Source: Firmicutes bacterium UBA1535
GTDB taxonomy: Bacteria > Bacillota > Clostridia > Tissierellales > Sedimentibacteraceae
NCBI GenBank assembly: GCA_002323775.1
Contig: DCPV01000178.1
Span: 6,068-11,947, forward strand
Length of the DNA stretch: 5,880 bases
Direction of reading: 5' to 3'
Positions within the stretch are counted from its first letter, which is position 1; each line of letters begins with the position of its first letter. Shown here piece after piece: positions 1 to 5,880 of this stretch. Under the pieces are notes generated by a model. That model was given only the letters and a program-made list of their open reading frames with translations. It was not told where the DNA came from and ran no database searches. Both the position numbers and the translations under genes were made by a program.

Positions 1-1216
1 CTCCTTCTAAAATTGAGATACTTCTTCTTGTAGGTCGGAAATTTAAAAGGCTATTTTTCAATGTCATATTTAACAGCTTCGATTCCCACACCTGTATTTT
101 AGATCTTTTAGTGCTTGTTGTTACTTCTATATTTTCTGTATTTACAATACTCTTGGGTGCTAAATGCTCAAGATTGTCTGTATTTATTTGATTATTTTGA
201 ACTTGTTCATCATTTAATGATATAAGCTCTATTTTTTGTGGTAAAGGTCTGATACCCAGTGACCTCGCCTTAGAAACATCCAGCAGATAATCGAATTTTT
301 TCCCATATACAATCTCATCATAGGCTTTTTGAACAGCCTGCTCATATGTTACTATTGATGACTCCGCTAATAGGGTTGACTCTATTAATTCAATAGTTTG
401 AACACCTGAAGCTAAACGCTTTGAAAGAGATGCCACATCATCATCAACGCTATTTTGGAATGTTTGATCCTCTAGCCAGCATCCAACGAAAGCATGTCCA
501 TATAGAAAAACAATTATTGGGTTTAAGCGAGCATGCTCTAAGCAAGAAGCGAATAATATTGCCAATTCTATGCAATTACCCATTTTACCGGCTAAAACAT
601 CATCAACTAAACGAACTCTTTGTCCAAATTCTTCAAAGCTAGGAGCTGATGATACATAGTTAATCTGTTCATTTTGTATAGCAAGGTAAATTGCCTTTAT
701 TTGCTTGCGTACATCTGTTTTATCCTGTGTTTGATAAGCTGAAAATACTGTGTCCCATTTTTTTAGTATCTCAGAGGCATTTTTAATTATTCTAATCACC
801 TGAGGATGATTAGGAGTTATAAATGATGCAATCAGCGTGGGATGGTAATTACTTCCAAGCCACTGATTATAAGCTAAAACAGTCACATCATAGCTTTGCT
901 CCTTGATAATAGAACCATTATGCTCTACGCTTACTGTAAATACTTCCGGATAGCTTTCGGTCGTTGTGATAAATTCCTTTGCATTAATACGGAGAGGCTG
1001 TTTTTCAAAATTAATTTTTAATGATTGATTTGATTCAAGATTGATGTTGTCCTGCTGCCAATCCTCAACAACCCTGCTTCCCCACTTAATTGATAGCTTT
1101 ACCCCCTCAAGTCTGTCATCAGAATCGTTCGTTAAGGATAAGGTCTGAATTATTGGTATTCGATTGATGTATGTCACATAGCTTAGAAGTGAATTATACT
1201 CTGTTTTTATAATCAT
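1..1216 (-). CDS. DUF4011-type large helicase protein with N-terminal transglutaminase-like domain, 5' part only
   Basis: This frame reads 405 codons from ATG at 1214-1216 to the left edge without a stop, so the C-terminal part lies outside the window. An AAAGGA ribosome site sits 8 nt before the ATG. Residues 1-130 look beta-rich and resemble the Ig-like start of these proteins (IPIIQTLSLTN). Residues about 170-260 carry a transglutaminase-like core: GNC with Cys215, a hydrophobic helix, then GHAFVGCW with His241 and acidic residues at 249-250 and 257-260. Residues 326-369 look like a polar linker. From about 370, the WESKLLN and LLNFRPTRR motifs (Trp377) mark the beginning of DUF4011. Known relatives are very large and continue with a superfamily 1 helicase, often a Vsr-like nuclease and DUF3320, and some belong to antiphage systems. 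That continuation is inferred, not seen. The gene follows a tRNA deacylase gene by 18 nt. Whether Cys215 is catalytic or structural cannot be decided here. Confidence 0.85.
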   Translation of the reverse strand, partial: MIIKTEYNSLLSYVTYINRIPIIQTLSLTNDSDDRLEGVKLSIKWGSRVVEDWQQDNINLESNQSLKINFEKQPLRINAKEFITTTESYPEVFTVSVEHNGSIIKEQSYDVTVLAYNQWLGSNYHPTLIASFITPNHPQVIRIIKNASEILKKWDTVFSAYQTQDKTDVRKQIKAIYLAIQNEQINYVSSAPSFEEFGQRVRLVDDVLAGKMGNCIELAILFASCLEHARLNPIIVFLYGHAFVGCWLEDQTFQNSVDDDVASLSKRLASGVQTIELIESTLLAESSIVTYEQAVQKAYDEIVYGKKFDYLLDVSKARSLGIRPLPQKIELISLNDEQVQNNQINTDNLEHLAPKSIVNTENIEVTTSTKRSKIQVWESKLLNMTLKNSLLNFRPTRRSISILEG

Positions 1217-1234
1217 TATTTGATTCCTTTCTTT
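1217..1234 (-). promoter_or_regulatory. Short intergenic spacer carrying the RBS of the DUF4011 gene
   Basis: Only 18 nt separate the deacylase stop codon from the ATG of the large gene. On the minus strand it contains AAAGGA followed by ATCAAATA before the ATG, a normal spacing for ribosome entry. There is no room for a terminator or promoter, which supports co-transcription and possibly translational coupling. Confidence 0.7.
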
Positions 1235-1723
1235 TTATAAATCAATAATAGAATATTCGTAATCCAATGTTTTTATAAATCTATACATATCGTCTATGGA
1301 AATAAAGATAGTTTTTGTATTTTCATTTGGGTGAAAGCTTATATATTTTTCTGAGAGCATTTCCCTGTCGAGATATATTTTTATATCGTGCTCTGTGTTG
1401 TTAAGCAATCCAAACAATGATACAGTGCCAGCCGGTAAAGACATTTTTTCCATTAATTTTTCAAGCGAGCAAAAACTAATGCTTTTTTCCTTAATAATTT
1501 CAGAAAGTTTCTTCATATCTAAGCGTTTTTTGCCATCCATTACTACTAAATAATATTCAGTTTTCTTTCTATTGCACAAAAAAAGACTTTTTGTACGAAC
1601 ACCTTCTTTTCCTACAATATATCTGTCAGCTTCTTCTGTTGTTAGTGTTGGCGGATGCTCAACAAGGTCGTATTCAATACCCATCTCTTTTAAGGAGTCA
1701 TATACAGCTTTACATTTTTCCAT
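1235..1723 (-). CDS. YbaK/ProXp-ala-like aminoacyl-tRNA deacylase
   Basis: This 162-residue protein is a free-standing editing domain of the YbaK/ProX type, close to the ProXp-ala (PrdX) group. That group hydrolyses alanine mischarged onto tRNA-Pro in the cytoplasm. Its length matches single-domain members. Visible signatures are the N-terminal EHPPTLTTEEA (His23, Pro24), the Lys45 in TKSLFL that corresponds to the conserved editing lysine, LVVMDGKKRLDMKKL at about 59-73, and GTVSLFGLLNN at 99-109. The last motif normally reads G(S/T)VxPFGL, so Leu103 replaces the usual proline. The start is supported by GAGAGGA about 10 nt before the ATG. A sigma-A-like promoter lies about 40 nt upstream, and the stop is only 18 nt before the start of the large DUF4011 gene, so the two are probably one operon. 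The exact substrate (Ala-tRNA-Pro or another mischarged tRNA) is inference. Confidence 0.88.
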   Translation of the reverse strand: MEKCKAVYDSLKEMGIEYDLVEHPPTLTTEEADRYIVGKEGVRTKSLFLCNRKKTEYYLVVMDGKKRLDMKKLSEIIKEKSISFCSLEKLMEKMSLPAGTVSLFGLLNNTEHDIKIYLDREMLSEKYISFHPNENTKTIFISIDDMYRFIKTLDYEYSIIDL

Positions 1724-1759
1724 AAAATTTTATTCCTCTCGCCTAATTTATTAATTTAT

Positions 1760-1786
1760 ATTATAATAAAAATATGTACAAGTCAA
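1760..1786 (-). promoter_or_regulatory. Sigma-A-like promoter for the deacylase-DUF4011 operon
   Basis: On the minus strand TTGACT (1781-1786) is followed by TATAAT (1760-1765) with a 15-nt spacer. An overlapping TAATAT gives the more usual 17-nt spacer. Transcription would begin about 30 nt before the deacylase ATG, downstream of the hairpin terminator that ends the previous gene, so this is the natural promoter for the operon. Confidence 0.6.
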
Positions 1787-1823
1787 CATATAAACAAAAT
1801 TAATTATACAAAAAATACCTAAT

Positions 1824-1858
1824 AAAAAATCTCCAATATATTGTAATTGGAGATTTTT
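1824..1858 (-). terminator. Rho-independent terminator after the M20 amidohydrolase gene
   Basis: AAAAATCTCCAAT (1825-1837) pairs perfectly with ATTGGAGATTTTT (1846-1858), giving a 13-bp stem with an 8-nt loop. Read on the minus strand the stem ends in a run of six T. It lies about 20 nt after the amidohydrolase stop and before the promoter of the next operon. The other strand also ends in T, so it may work in both directions. Confidence 0.85.
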
Positions 1859-1878
1859 ATAATCTATTTTATATTTAA

Positions 1879-3198
1879 TTAAGCGTCAATTTTTCCCCAT
1901 TCTTTTAGGTACTCTTGTTTTGTCATCTTTGGTTTATAGCTTTCTTTAACCTTTTGACCTATTTCTGCATTGTTGTATAACAAGTCTATAGCTGTCATTA
2001 CAAGTGATTTTGCAGCAGTTACGTATGATAATTCTTTGTCTACGAACTCTAAATTTTCACTGTGCAAAACACCCTCTGCACCTAAGAAGTATGAGTGAAC
2101 ACAAGGAATTAAATGCGCTAAATCTCCGGCATCCGTTGAACCTGTTGACCTTGGAGCTCCCTTTAATACTGTTTCTTTAGGTAATAGCTGAATTAAGTTA
2201 TCATATGCTACATCGGTAAGCTCCTCGCATATTTCTAAAGGAAGATAACCCGGTAAATCTGTAATTATTGTTTTAGCTCCTATAGCATCTCCACCAGCCT
2301 TGAATGCTCTTGTTACCTTTGCATTTGCATCCATTATAGCCTCTACATTATTTCCCCTTATATAAGTTTCGATACGAACATCAGCAGGAACTACATTTAC
2401 AAGGTCTCCACCCTTTGTCATTATAGGGTGCACACGAATTTGATCCTTTTCTTGGAAGGTTTCTCTTTGCATAGCTACAGCTTGAAGTCCAAGAGTTGCT
2501 GCATTTAAAGCATTTATACCCAAATGAGGTGCTCCGCCTGCATGAGCCTCTTTTCCTATATAGCGAACTAATTTCCCTACAAATCCGTTCATAGCTATAT
2601 GAGCAATAGCTTTCACACCTTTTATATCATTGTTAAGAGCATGCTGCATAACCATTATATCAACATCATCTGTCTCACCAAGTCTGATAAATTCTTGCTT
2701 TCCTCCAAGAAAATGAATTTTTCCTTCTTCACGAAGACCATTTCTATATTCAATTTCAACATATTCTTCTGCCGGAACAGCCATTAAAGCTATATCTCCG
2801 TCGAGTTCTTCCATGATTCCAGTACCTTTTAAAGCATAAGCTACTCCGGCAAGTGATGCTATCATAGCATTATGTCCGCAGGAATGTGCAGCTCCTGTCT
2901 TAGAATCAGCACATCTATGTCCCGGTGCAACTACAGCATCAAGCTCTCCCATGATTGCAACTTTCATCTTAGAGCTTTTACCCTTTAATGGAGCAATAAC
3001 CCCTGTAATCGCCACACCATCTCTGTACTCATAATTTAATTCGTCAAATACCTTTTTAATTTTTTCTGCTGTCTTAAATTCTTTAAATCCAAGTTCAGGT
3101 TCAGCAAAGATAGAATCACCAAGCTCAATTATTTTATCTCTATTCTTATCAATCGCTTCACAAGCACGTCTTTTTAATTCCTCTTTTGAAATAGCCAT
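1879..3198 (-). CDS. M20-family amidohydrolase (AbgA/AbgB or IAA-amino-acid hydrolase type)
   Basis: This full-length 439-residue zinc-dependent metallohydrolase of the M20 family most resembles amidohydrolases that cleave N-acyl or aminobenzoyl amino acids. Metal-ligand motifs are in order: GELDA at 84-88 (Asp87), HSCGHN at 105-110 (Cys107, His109), PAEE at 142-145, QHA with His186, and LHSENLEF with His379 near the C-terminus. The dimerisation (lid) domain runs from about 197 to 310 and includes HAGGAPH at 219-225 and VNVVPADVRIETY at about 266-278. There is no signal peptide, so it should be cytoplasmic. AGGAGG at 3206-3211, 7 nt before the ATG, fixes the start. It has its own promoter and terminator, so it looks monocistronic. 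The natural substrate is unknown. A carboxypeptidase-like or aminoacylase role is equally compatible with the motifs. Confidence 0.92.
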   Translation of the reverse strand: MAISKEELKRRACEAIDKNRDKIIELGDSIFAEPELGFKEFKTAEKIKKVFDELNYEYRDGVAITGVIAPLKGKSSKMKVAIMGELDAVVAPGHRCADSKTGAAHSCGHNAMIASLAGVAYALKGTGIMEELDGDIALMAVPAEEYVEIEYRNGLREEGKIHFLGGKQEFIRLGETDDVDIMVMQHALNNDIKGVKAIAHIAMNGFVGKLVRYIGKEAHAGGAPHLGINALNAATLGLQAVAMQRETFQEKDQIRVHPIMTKGGDLVNVVPADVRIETYIRGNNVEAIMDANAKVTRAFKAGGDAIGAKTIITDLPGYLPLEICEELTDVAYDNLIQLLPKETVLKGAPRSTGSTDAGDLAHLIPCVHSYFLGAEGVLHSENLEFVDKELSYVTAAKSLVMTAIDLLYNNAEIGQKVKESYKPKMTKQEYLKEWGKIDA

Positions 3199-3246
3199 TT
3201 AATAGCCTCCTAATAAAATAAGTTTTGTAGGCATCTGTAAATGCCT
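3196..3246 (-). promoter_or_regulatory. Leader of the amidohydrolase gene: 5' hairpin plus RBS (copy A of a shared element)
   Basis: AGGCAT (3241-3246) pairs with ATGCCT (3229-3234) around a 6-nt loop, followed by CAAAACTT and AGGAGG just before the ATG. Most of this segment can be aligned with the leader of the lipoprotein gene at 5551-5601 with one or two small gaps. Several differences are transitions, and in the stem G-C becomes G-T, which would still pair in RNA. Function is unknown. It could stabilise the mRNA or be a shared regulatory element. Confidence 0.45.
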
Positions 3247-3261
3247 TGTGTTCTAATATGT

Positions 3262-3291
3262 ATTATATTATAAATAGGATAATGTTTGCAA
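3262..3291 (-). promoter_or_regulatory. Sigma-A-like promoter of the M20 amidohydrolase gene
   Basis: On the minus strand TTGCAA (3286-3291) and TATAAT (3262-3267) are 18 nt apart. The predicted transcript would begin near 3255, just before a 6-bp hairpin (AGGCAT/ATGCCT), so the mRNA would begin almost directly with that hairpin. Confidence 0.55.
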
Positions 3292-3357
3292 TAGGTCTGG
3301 CTATATAATAAATTTATACCCCTATAACATAAAAAACTATTCGATAATATTCATAAA

Positions 3358-3385
3358 TTTACAGTTGTATATTTTCCCTTATTAT
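3358..3385 (+). promoter_or_regulatory. Possible promoter of the HAD hydrolase gene
   Basis: TTTACA (3358-3363) and TATTAT (3380-3385) are separated by 16 nt. Transcription would begin near 3392 and leave a leader of about 100 nt. The leader holds a short GCTC-AAT-GAGC hairpin (3451-3461) but no riboswitch I recognise. The match is moderate in AT-rich DNA. Confidence 0.4.
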
Positions 3386-3491
3386 GGTAAACTCCTCATA
3401 TAAATGCTGACAAATTAAATATTTATAAGGTGGCAGCAGCTGAATTTTAAGCTCAATGAGCAAATTTATAAAACAGGAGGCATTAAATATT

Positions 3492-3971
3492 ATGAATGAT
3501 ATAAAGCTTTTATTATTTGACTGGGGTGACACACTAATGGTAGATTATCCCGAATATACAGGTGCAATGGTTACATGGGAAAAAGTTTCTCCTATGCCCG
3601 AAGTCCTTGATACCATGCCGATAATATCTAAAAAACTCACTTGTGCCGTTGCTTCCAATGCAGTAGCATCCAATGCAGAATTAATGAGACAAGCTTTTCA
3701 ACGAATTGATATAGATAAATATTTTAACTTGTTTATCACATCAAAAGAACTAGGAGCTGCAAAGCCCTCTCCAAGCTTTTTTACTGGGATTGCTGACAAA
3801 TTAAATATATCTACATCAGAAATTTGCATGATAGGCAACGATTATGAAAAAGATATTGTCGGAGCAAAGAATGCAGGTATGAAAACTATCTTGATTACAG
3901 CTCAACAGGGATTATTTCCATGTGCTGACCATGTTATACCCTCTTTTGGCGGACTAAGCAATATTATTTAA
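3492..3971 (+). CDS. Small HAD-superfamily hydrolase (FDWGDTL subfamily)
   Basis: This 159-residue cytoplasmic HAD-fold protein is probably a phosphatase acting on a small phosphorylated metabolite. Motif I is FDWGDTL with the nucleophile Asp10. Motif II is VASNA with Ser55, motif III is AAKPSPSFF with Lys91, and motif IV is GNDYEKD with Asp117 and Asp121. The region between motifs I and II is short, so any cap is minimal. The usual DxD of motif I is shifted: position +2 is glycine and the second aspartate is at +3, a known variant in this subfamily. An in-frame ATG at 3456 would add 12 residues, but AGGAGG at 3475-3480 lies downstream of it and 11 nt before the ATG at 3492. The protein also begins sensibly there (MNDIKLLLFDWGDTL), so 3492 is preferred. 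The substrate is not predictable from sequence. The gene stands alone between divergent and convergent neighbours. Confidence 0.87.
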   Translation: MNDIKLLLFDWGDTLMVDYPEYTGAMVTWEKVSPMPEVLDTMPIISKKLTCAVASNAVASNAELMRQAFQRIDIDKYFNLFITSKELGAAKPSPSFFTGIADKLNISTSEICMIGNDYEKDIVGAKNAGMKTILITAQQGLFPCADHVIPSFGGLSNII

Positions 3972-3982
3972 AATTTCATAAA

Positions 3983-4035
3983 ATAAATATTAGTTTTAGT
4001 CAGATGCTATTTACTCTACTAAAACTAATATTTAT
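3983..4035. terminator. 18-bp inverted repeat between converging genes, probable bidirectional terminator
   Basis: Positions 3983-4000 and 4018-4035 are perfect reverse complements (core AAATATTAGTTTTAGT and its partner) around a 17-nt loop. It lies 11 nt after the HAD stop and about 66 nt after the lipoprotein stop on the other strand. The stem is AT-rich, with only a modest T-run on the minus strand (TATTTATTTTATG) and a poor one on the plus strand. Position supports termination in both directions, but a tail as weak as this leaves the efficiency uncertain. Confidence 0.6.
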
Positions 4036-4101
4036 ATACAACTGCTACATCTATTAATATTATAATCTCACTTCTGTCAATCAGCAGTCAAAACGCCTAA
4101 T

Positions 4102-5553
4102 CTAATTATTATATACAGCCCAATTAGTTACAAACTCATCTACTTTTTTATCAATAAGTTTATTAATTTCTCCATCTTCTGGATTAAATTTTTCCAACGA
4201 TAAGGCATCACCTGATAGTTTTTGTGCTATATCATTGATTGTATTTTTTATAAAATATTTTATTTCAAAATTATAGTCAAAATTTGAGAAATAAGCATCA
4301 GCTATTTCTTTTAAGCCTTCTTCATTCTTAACAATCATCTCATATGAAAGACTTACGAGTTTTCTTATATCCGTACTCCAGTAATCATCTACAAATTCTA
4401 GCTTATCATTTAATTTTAAATATTCTTTTGCTTTATCTATTTTAAATACTGGTGCATATCTATGTATAAAACTATTTTTATCATTAACAACATTTGTTTG
4501 AATCATTATATAAGTTTCTTCATTAGCTATATGATTTACTAAGTCAAAAATTCTTTCATCTGTTATTTTTTTATATAGATATAAATTTGGCGAATAGTTT
4601 AAACCATAAGGATTTATATAAAAGCTCTTGTTAATTATATCTATTTGATATTTTCCGTGTTGCGAGCTTGTTACTATTGAGTTATAGGAGCCAGGAATTA
4701 TGATATCACTAATATCGTTGAAATTATCTATATCAAGAATAATGTCGCTTTTTTTATCATATATGTCTCTAGCTTCATTCTTAATTTTTAAATCACCGTC
4801 ATTATATAGTAAAATATCATTACAACTGCCTATGATTATATTTTTTAATATTTTTTTAAACTCATTTTTATCCTTTAATGTTTCATCGTCCTCATTTAAA
4901 AACAAAAAATTATTTTTATACATATAATACTCTACTAATTGATTGTATTCTTTATTATTTAGTTCAAACTTAGCACCCTTTATCTTCATTGCTTGTTTAA
5001 GTTCTAAATAATCAGTATATGTCATCAATGTCTTTTCAGTGCTTATATCATAATATTGCATCACTTCATTTTGTAAACTAATTGCTTCATACTTTACCCC
5101 TAAAGGAATACAAAATCTATCCTTATATTCATCTATCAAATTATTATAATTATCAACCTTTGTATAATCTGCATGATGTTTTGCTATTGTATGCAAGTTT
5201 TCTATGTTATCAATTATAATCACATTTCCAGACGCCATTGCTATATTTCTTTTTAATATATAATCCTCTTTTGACATAGTATCTCTATCATATCCATTAA
5301 TTTCTAAAGGAATCTTGTTCTCCTCACAAAACTGCTTAGCTTTATCAACAATATTTAATATTTCATGCTCGTATATACCCTTAGAAAAAATATAGTACCA
5401 TAATTGAATTTTATTATTTGAGCTTGCTTTATTACTGTCATCAGCTTGTACATTGTTAATTTGTTCATTATTCCTTTTAACACATGATGTCAGAAATATA
5501 GATGTTGCAGTAAACATTATAATTAAAATAATGATTATAAGTCTTTTTTTCAT
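4102..5553 (-). CDS. Lipoprotein resembling an ABC-transporter solute-binding protein (divergent)
   Basis: This 483-residue predicted surface lipoprotein has a start MKKR, a hydrophobic core of about 17 residues and a lipobox LTSC, so signal peptidase II would cleave before Cys24. A polar Asn/Ser-rich linker (25-48) tethers the domain. KIQLWYY at 48-54, ASGNVIIIDN at 107-116, IPLGVKYEA at 149-157 and TYTDYLELKQAMK near 178-190 fit the layout of family 1 extracellular solute-binding proteins. The similarity is weak and the C-terminal half is not recognisable. The reading frame is open to an ATG at 5589, but that ATG lies inside a hairpin. GGAGG at 5562-5566, 8 nt before 5553, and the clean signal peptide favour 5553. 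No transporter permease or ATPase gene is adjacent, so it may be an orphan receptor, a sensor partner, or have permeases elsewhere. The gene is visibly more AT-rich than the left half of the window. Sugar or peptide binding is inference. Confidence 0.75.
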   Translation of the reverse strand: MKKRLIIIILIIMFTATSIFLTSCVKRNNEQINNVQADDSNKASSNNKIQLWYYIFSKGIYEHEILNIVDKAKQFCEENKIPLEINGYDRDTMSKEDYILKRNIAMASGNVIIIDNIENLHTIAKHHADYTKVDNYNNLIDEYKDRFCIPLGVKYEAISLQNEVMQYYDISTEKTLMTYTDYLELKQAMKIKGAKFELNNKEYNQLVEYYMYKNNFLFLNEDDETLKDKNEFKKILKNIIIGSCNDILLYNDGDLKIKNEARDIYDKKSDIILDIDNFNDISDIIIPGSYNSIVTSSQHGKYQIDIINKSFYINPYGLNYSPNLYLYKKITDERIFDLVNHIANEETYIMIQTNVVNDKNSFIHRYAPVFKIDKAKEYLKLNDKLEFVDDYWSTDIRKLVSLSYEMIVKNEEGLKEIADAYFSNFDYNFEIKYFIKNTINDIAQKLSGDALSLEKFNPEDGEINKLIDKKVDEFVTNWAVYNN

Positions 5554-5601
5554 TAGAATTACCTCCATTATAACAAATTTTGCAAGCATTTGTAAAATGC
5601 C
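5551..5601 (-). promoter_or_regulatory. Leader of the lipoprotein gene: hairpin, promoter-like boxes and RBS (copy B of the shared element)
   Basis: GCATTT (5595-5600) pairs with AAATGC (5586-5591) around a TAC loop, followed by CAAAATTT and GGAGG at 5562-5566 before the ATG at 5553. It aligns with the amidohydrolase leader at 3196-3246. It also contains TTTACA (5591-5596) and TATAAT (5567-5572) 18 nt apart, a good sigma-A match, but a transcript starting there would begin after the GGAGG. So either the boxes are not the working promoter or the mRNA is nearly leaderless. Confidence 0.45.
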
Positions 5602-5641
5602 AATTATTCACCACAAGATTTCTTGAAAAATGGATTAACTT

Positions 5642-5788
5642 TTACGAAAGCAAAAGAAATAATAGGTCGGAGACCATACCATTCATAAAACCTCGTTTAG
5701 AAACGTGCAAATCTGCAAAAATTATGCTTAGTTTCCCTCTTTTTATCTCATCTCCATAAGTATTACCTAATAAATAGACATTACCTAT
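5642..5788 (-). other. Remnant-like stretch with a 48-codon open frame lacking a start
   Basis: Between the partial gene at the right edge and the lipoprotein leader, one minus-strand frame stays open for 48 codons (protein-like text such as GNTYGDEIKRGKLSIIFADL) with no start codon near its beginning. A second frame reads FYEWYGLRPIISFAFVK and stops near 5611. Neither has a clear ribosome site. The stretch also holds small hairpins (CGTTT/AAACG at about 5693-5704, GGTC/GACC at about 5665-5675) and a direct repeat TAGGTAAT at 5780-5787 and 5762-5769. It may be a decayed gene or chance. I do not recognise a family. Confidence 0.25.
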
Positions 5789-5880
5789 TCAGCTAAAAAT
5801 CCAAAAAGCTCCTTCAAATTCATTGCATATTTAACATTATCAAATTTTATAAGCCGTTCTATTATCTTCTCATATTCACC
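5785..5880 (-). CDS. C-terminal end of an unidentified protein, 3' part only
   Basis: From the right edge the minus strand reads 31 codons ending in TAG at 5785-5787. The peptide begins GEYEKIIERLIKF and ends with NLKELFGFLAE. It is helical and charged, with evenly spaced hydrophobic residues, which looks like a real protein tail. It is too short to assign a family. No clear hairpin terminator follows within the window. Confidence 0.5.
   Translation of the reverse strand, partial: GEYEKIIERLIKFDNVKYAMNLKELFGFLAE

Noticed and set aside
421..642. Plus-strand open frame of 73 codons
   Set aside because: It lies opposite the DUF4011 gene, has no convincing ribosome site and no recognisable domain, so it is a shadow frame.
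1572..1754. Plus-strand open frame of 60 codons
   Set aside because: It lies antisense to the deacylase gene and shows no family features.
2599..2787. Plus-strand open frame of 62 codons
   Set aside because: It lies entirely antisense to the amidohydrolase gene and its hydrophobic composition is expected from the opposite strand.
3648..3677. 15-bp tandem repeat encoding VASNA twice in the HAD protein
   Set aside because: The copies differ at third positions, and related HAD proteins appear to have a similar Asn/Ala/Ser-rich loop after motif II, so a recent duplication is not needed.
4700..4927. Plus-strand hydrophobic open frame of 75 codons that could be mistaken for a membrane protein
   Set aside because: It is antisense to the lipoprotein gene. 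Asn/Lys/Asp-rich coding gives Ile/Leu/Phe/Ser-rich reverse frames, and no ribosome site precedes it.
5586..5601. Possible sigma-54 promoter (GGCAT...TGC) in the lipoprotein leader
   Set aside because: The GG-to-GC spacing is 12 nt here and 11 nt in the amidohydrolase copy, not the required 10.
1..5880. CRISPR array, tRNA or rRNA gene, complete insertion sequence
   Set aside because: I saw no regularly spaced repeats, no cloverleaf or rRNA-like segment, and no recognisable transposase on either strand.

Overview
The window looks like chromosomal DNA of a low-GC Firmicute, most likely an anaerobic clostridium. It is AT-rich, it has strong AGGAGG-type ribosome binding sites, its promoters are sigma-A-like, and it carries a Gram-positive lipoprotein signal and protein families common in amino-acid-using clostridia. 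The species cannot be named from this sequence.

Layout, left to right. (1) Positions 1-1216, minus strand: the first 405 codons of a very large protein that runs off the left edge. It has a beta-rich N-terminal region, a transglutaminase-like segment with Cys215 and His241, and then the beginning of DUF4011. In known families DUF4011 leads into a superfamily 1 helicase, often with a Vsr-like nuclease and DUF3320, and several such proteins are linked to antiphage defence. This is the most interesting item in the window. Because it has no stop codon here, a simple ORF search misses it. (2) Positions 1235-1723, minus strand: a free-standing YbaK/ProXp-ala-like aminoacyl-tRNA deacylase, 18 nt upstream of the helicase gene and apparently co-transcribed with it from a promoter at 1760-1786. 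(3) A hairpin terminator at 1824-1858 separates this operon from an M20 amidohydrolase gene (1879-3198, minus) that has its own promoter. (4) Positions 3492-3971, plus strand: a small HAD-family phosphatase-like protein. It converges on a lipoprotein gene, with an 18-bp inverted repeat between them. (5) Positions 4102-5553, minus strand: a divergent solute-binding-protein-like lipoprotein. Its likely start is 36 nt downstream of the longest possible start. (6) Positions 5554-5784: leader and remnant-like sequence with several small hairpins. (7) Positions 5785-5880, minus strand: the last 31 codons of an unidentified gene.

The genes do not form one pathway. The deacylase and the large helicase-type protein are one transcription unit and could act together, or the deacylase may simply share the promoter of a defence gene. 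The amidohydrolase, HAD protein and lipoprotein look like separate units. An unexpected link is a roughly 50-nt leader sequence with a small hairpin, shared by the amidohydrolase and lipoprotein genes just in front of their start codons.
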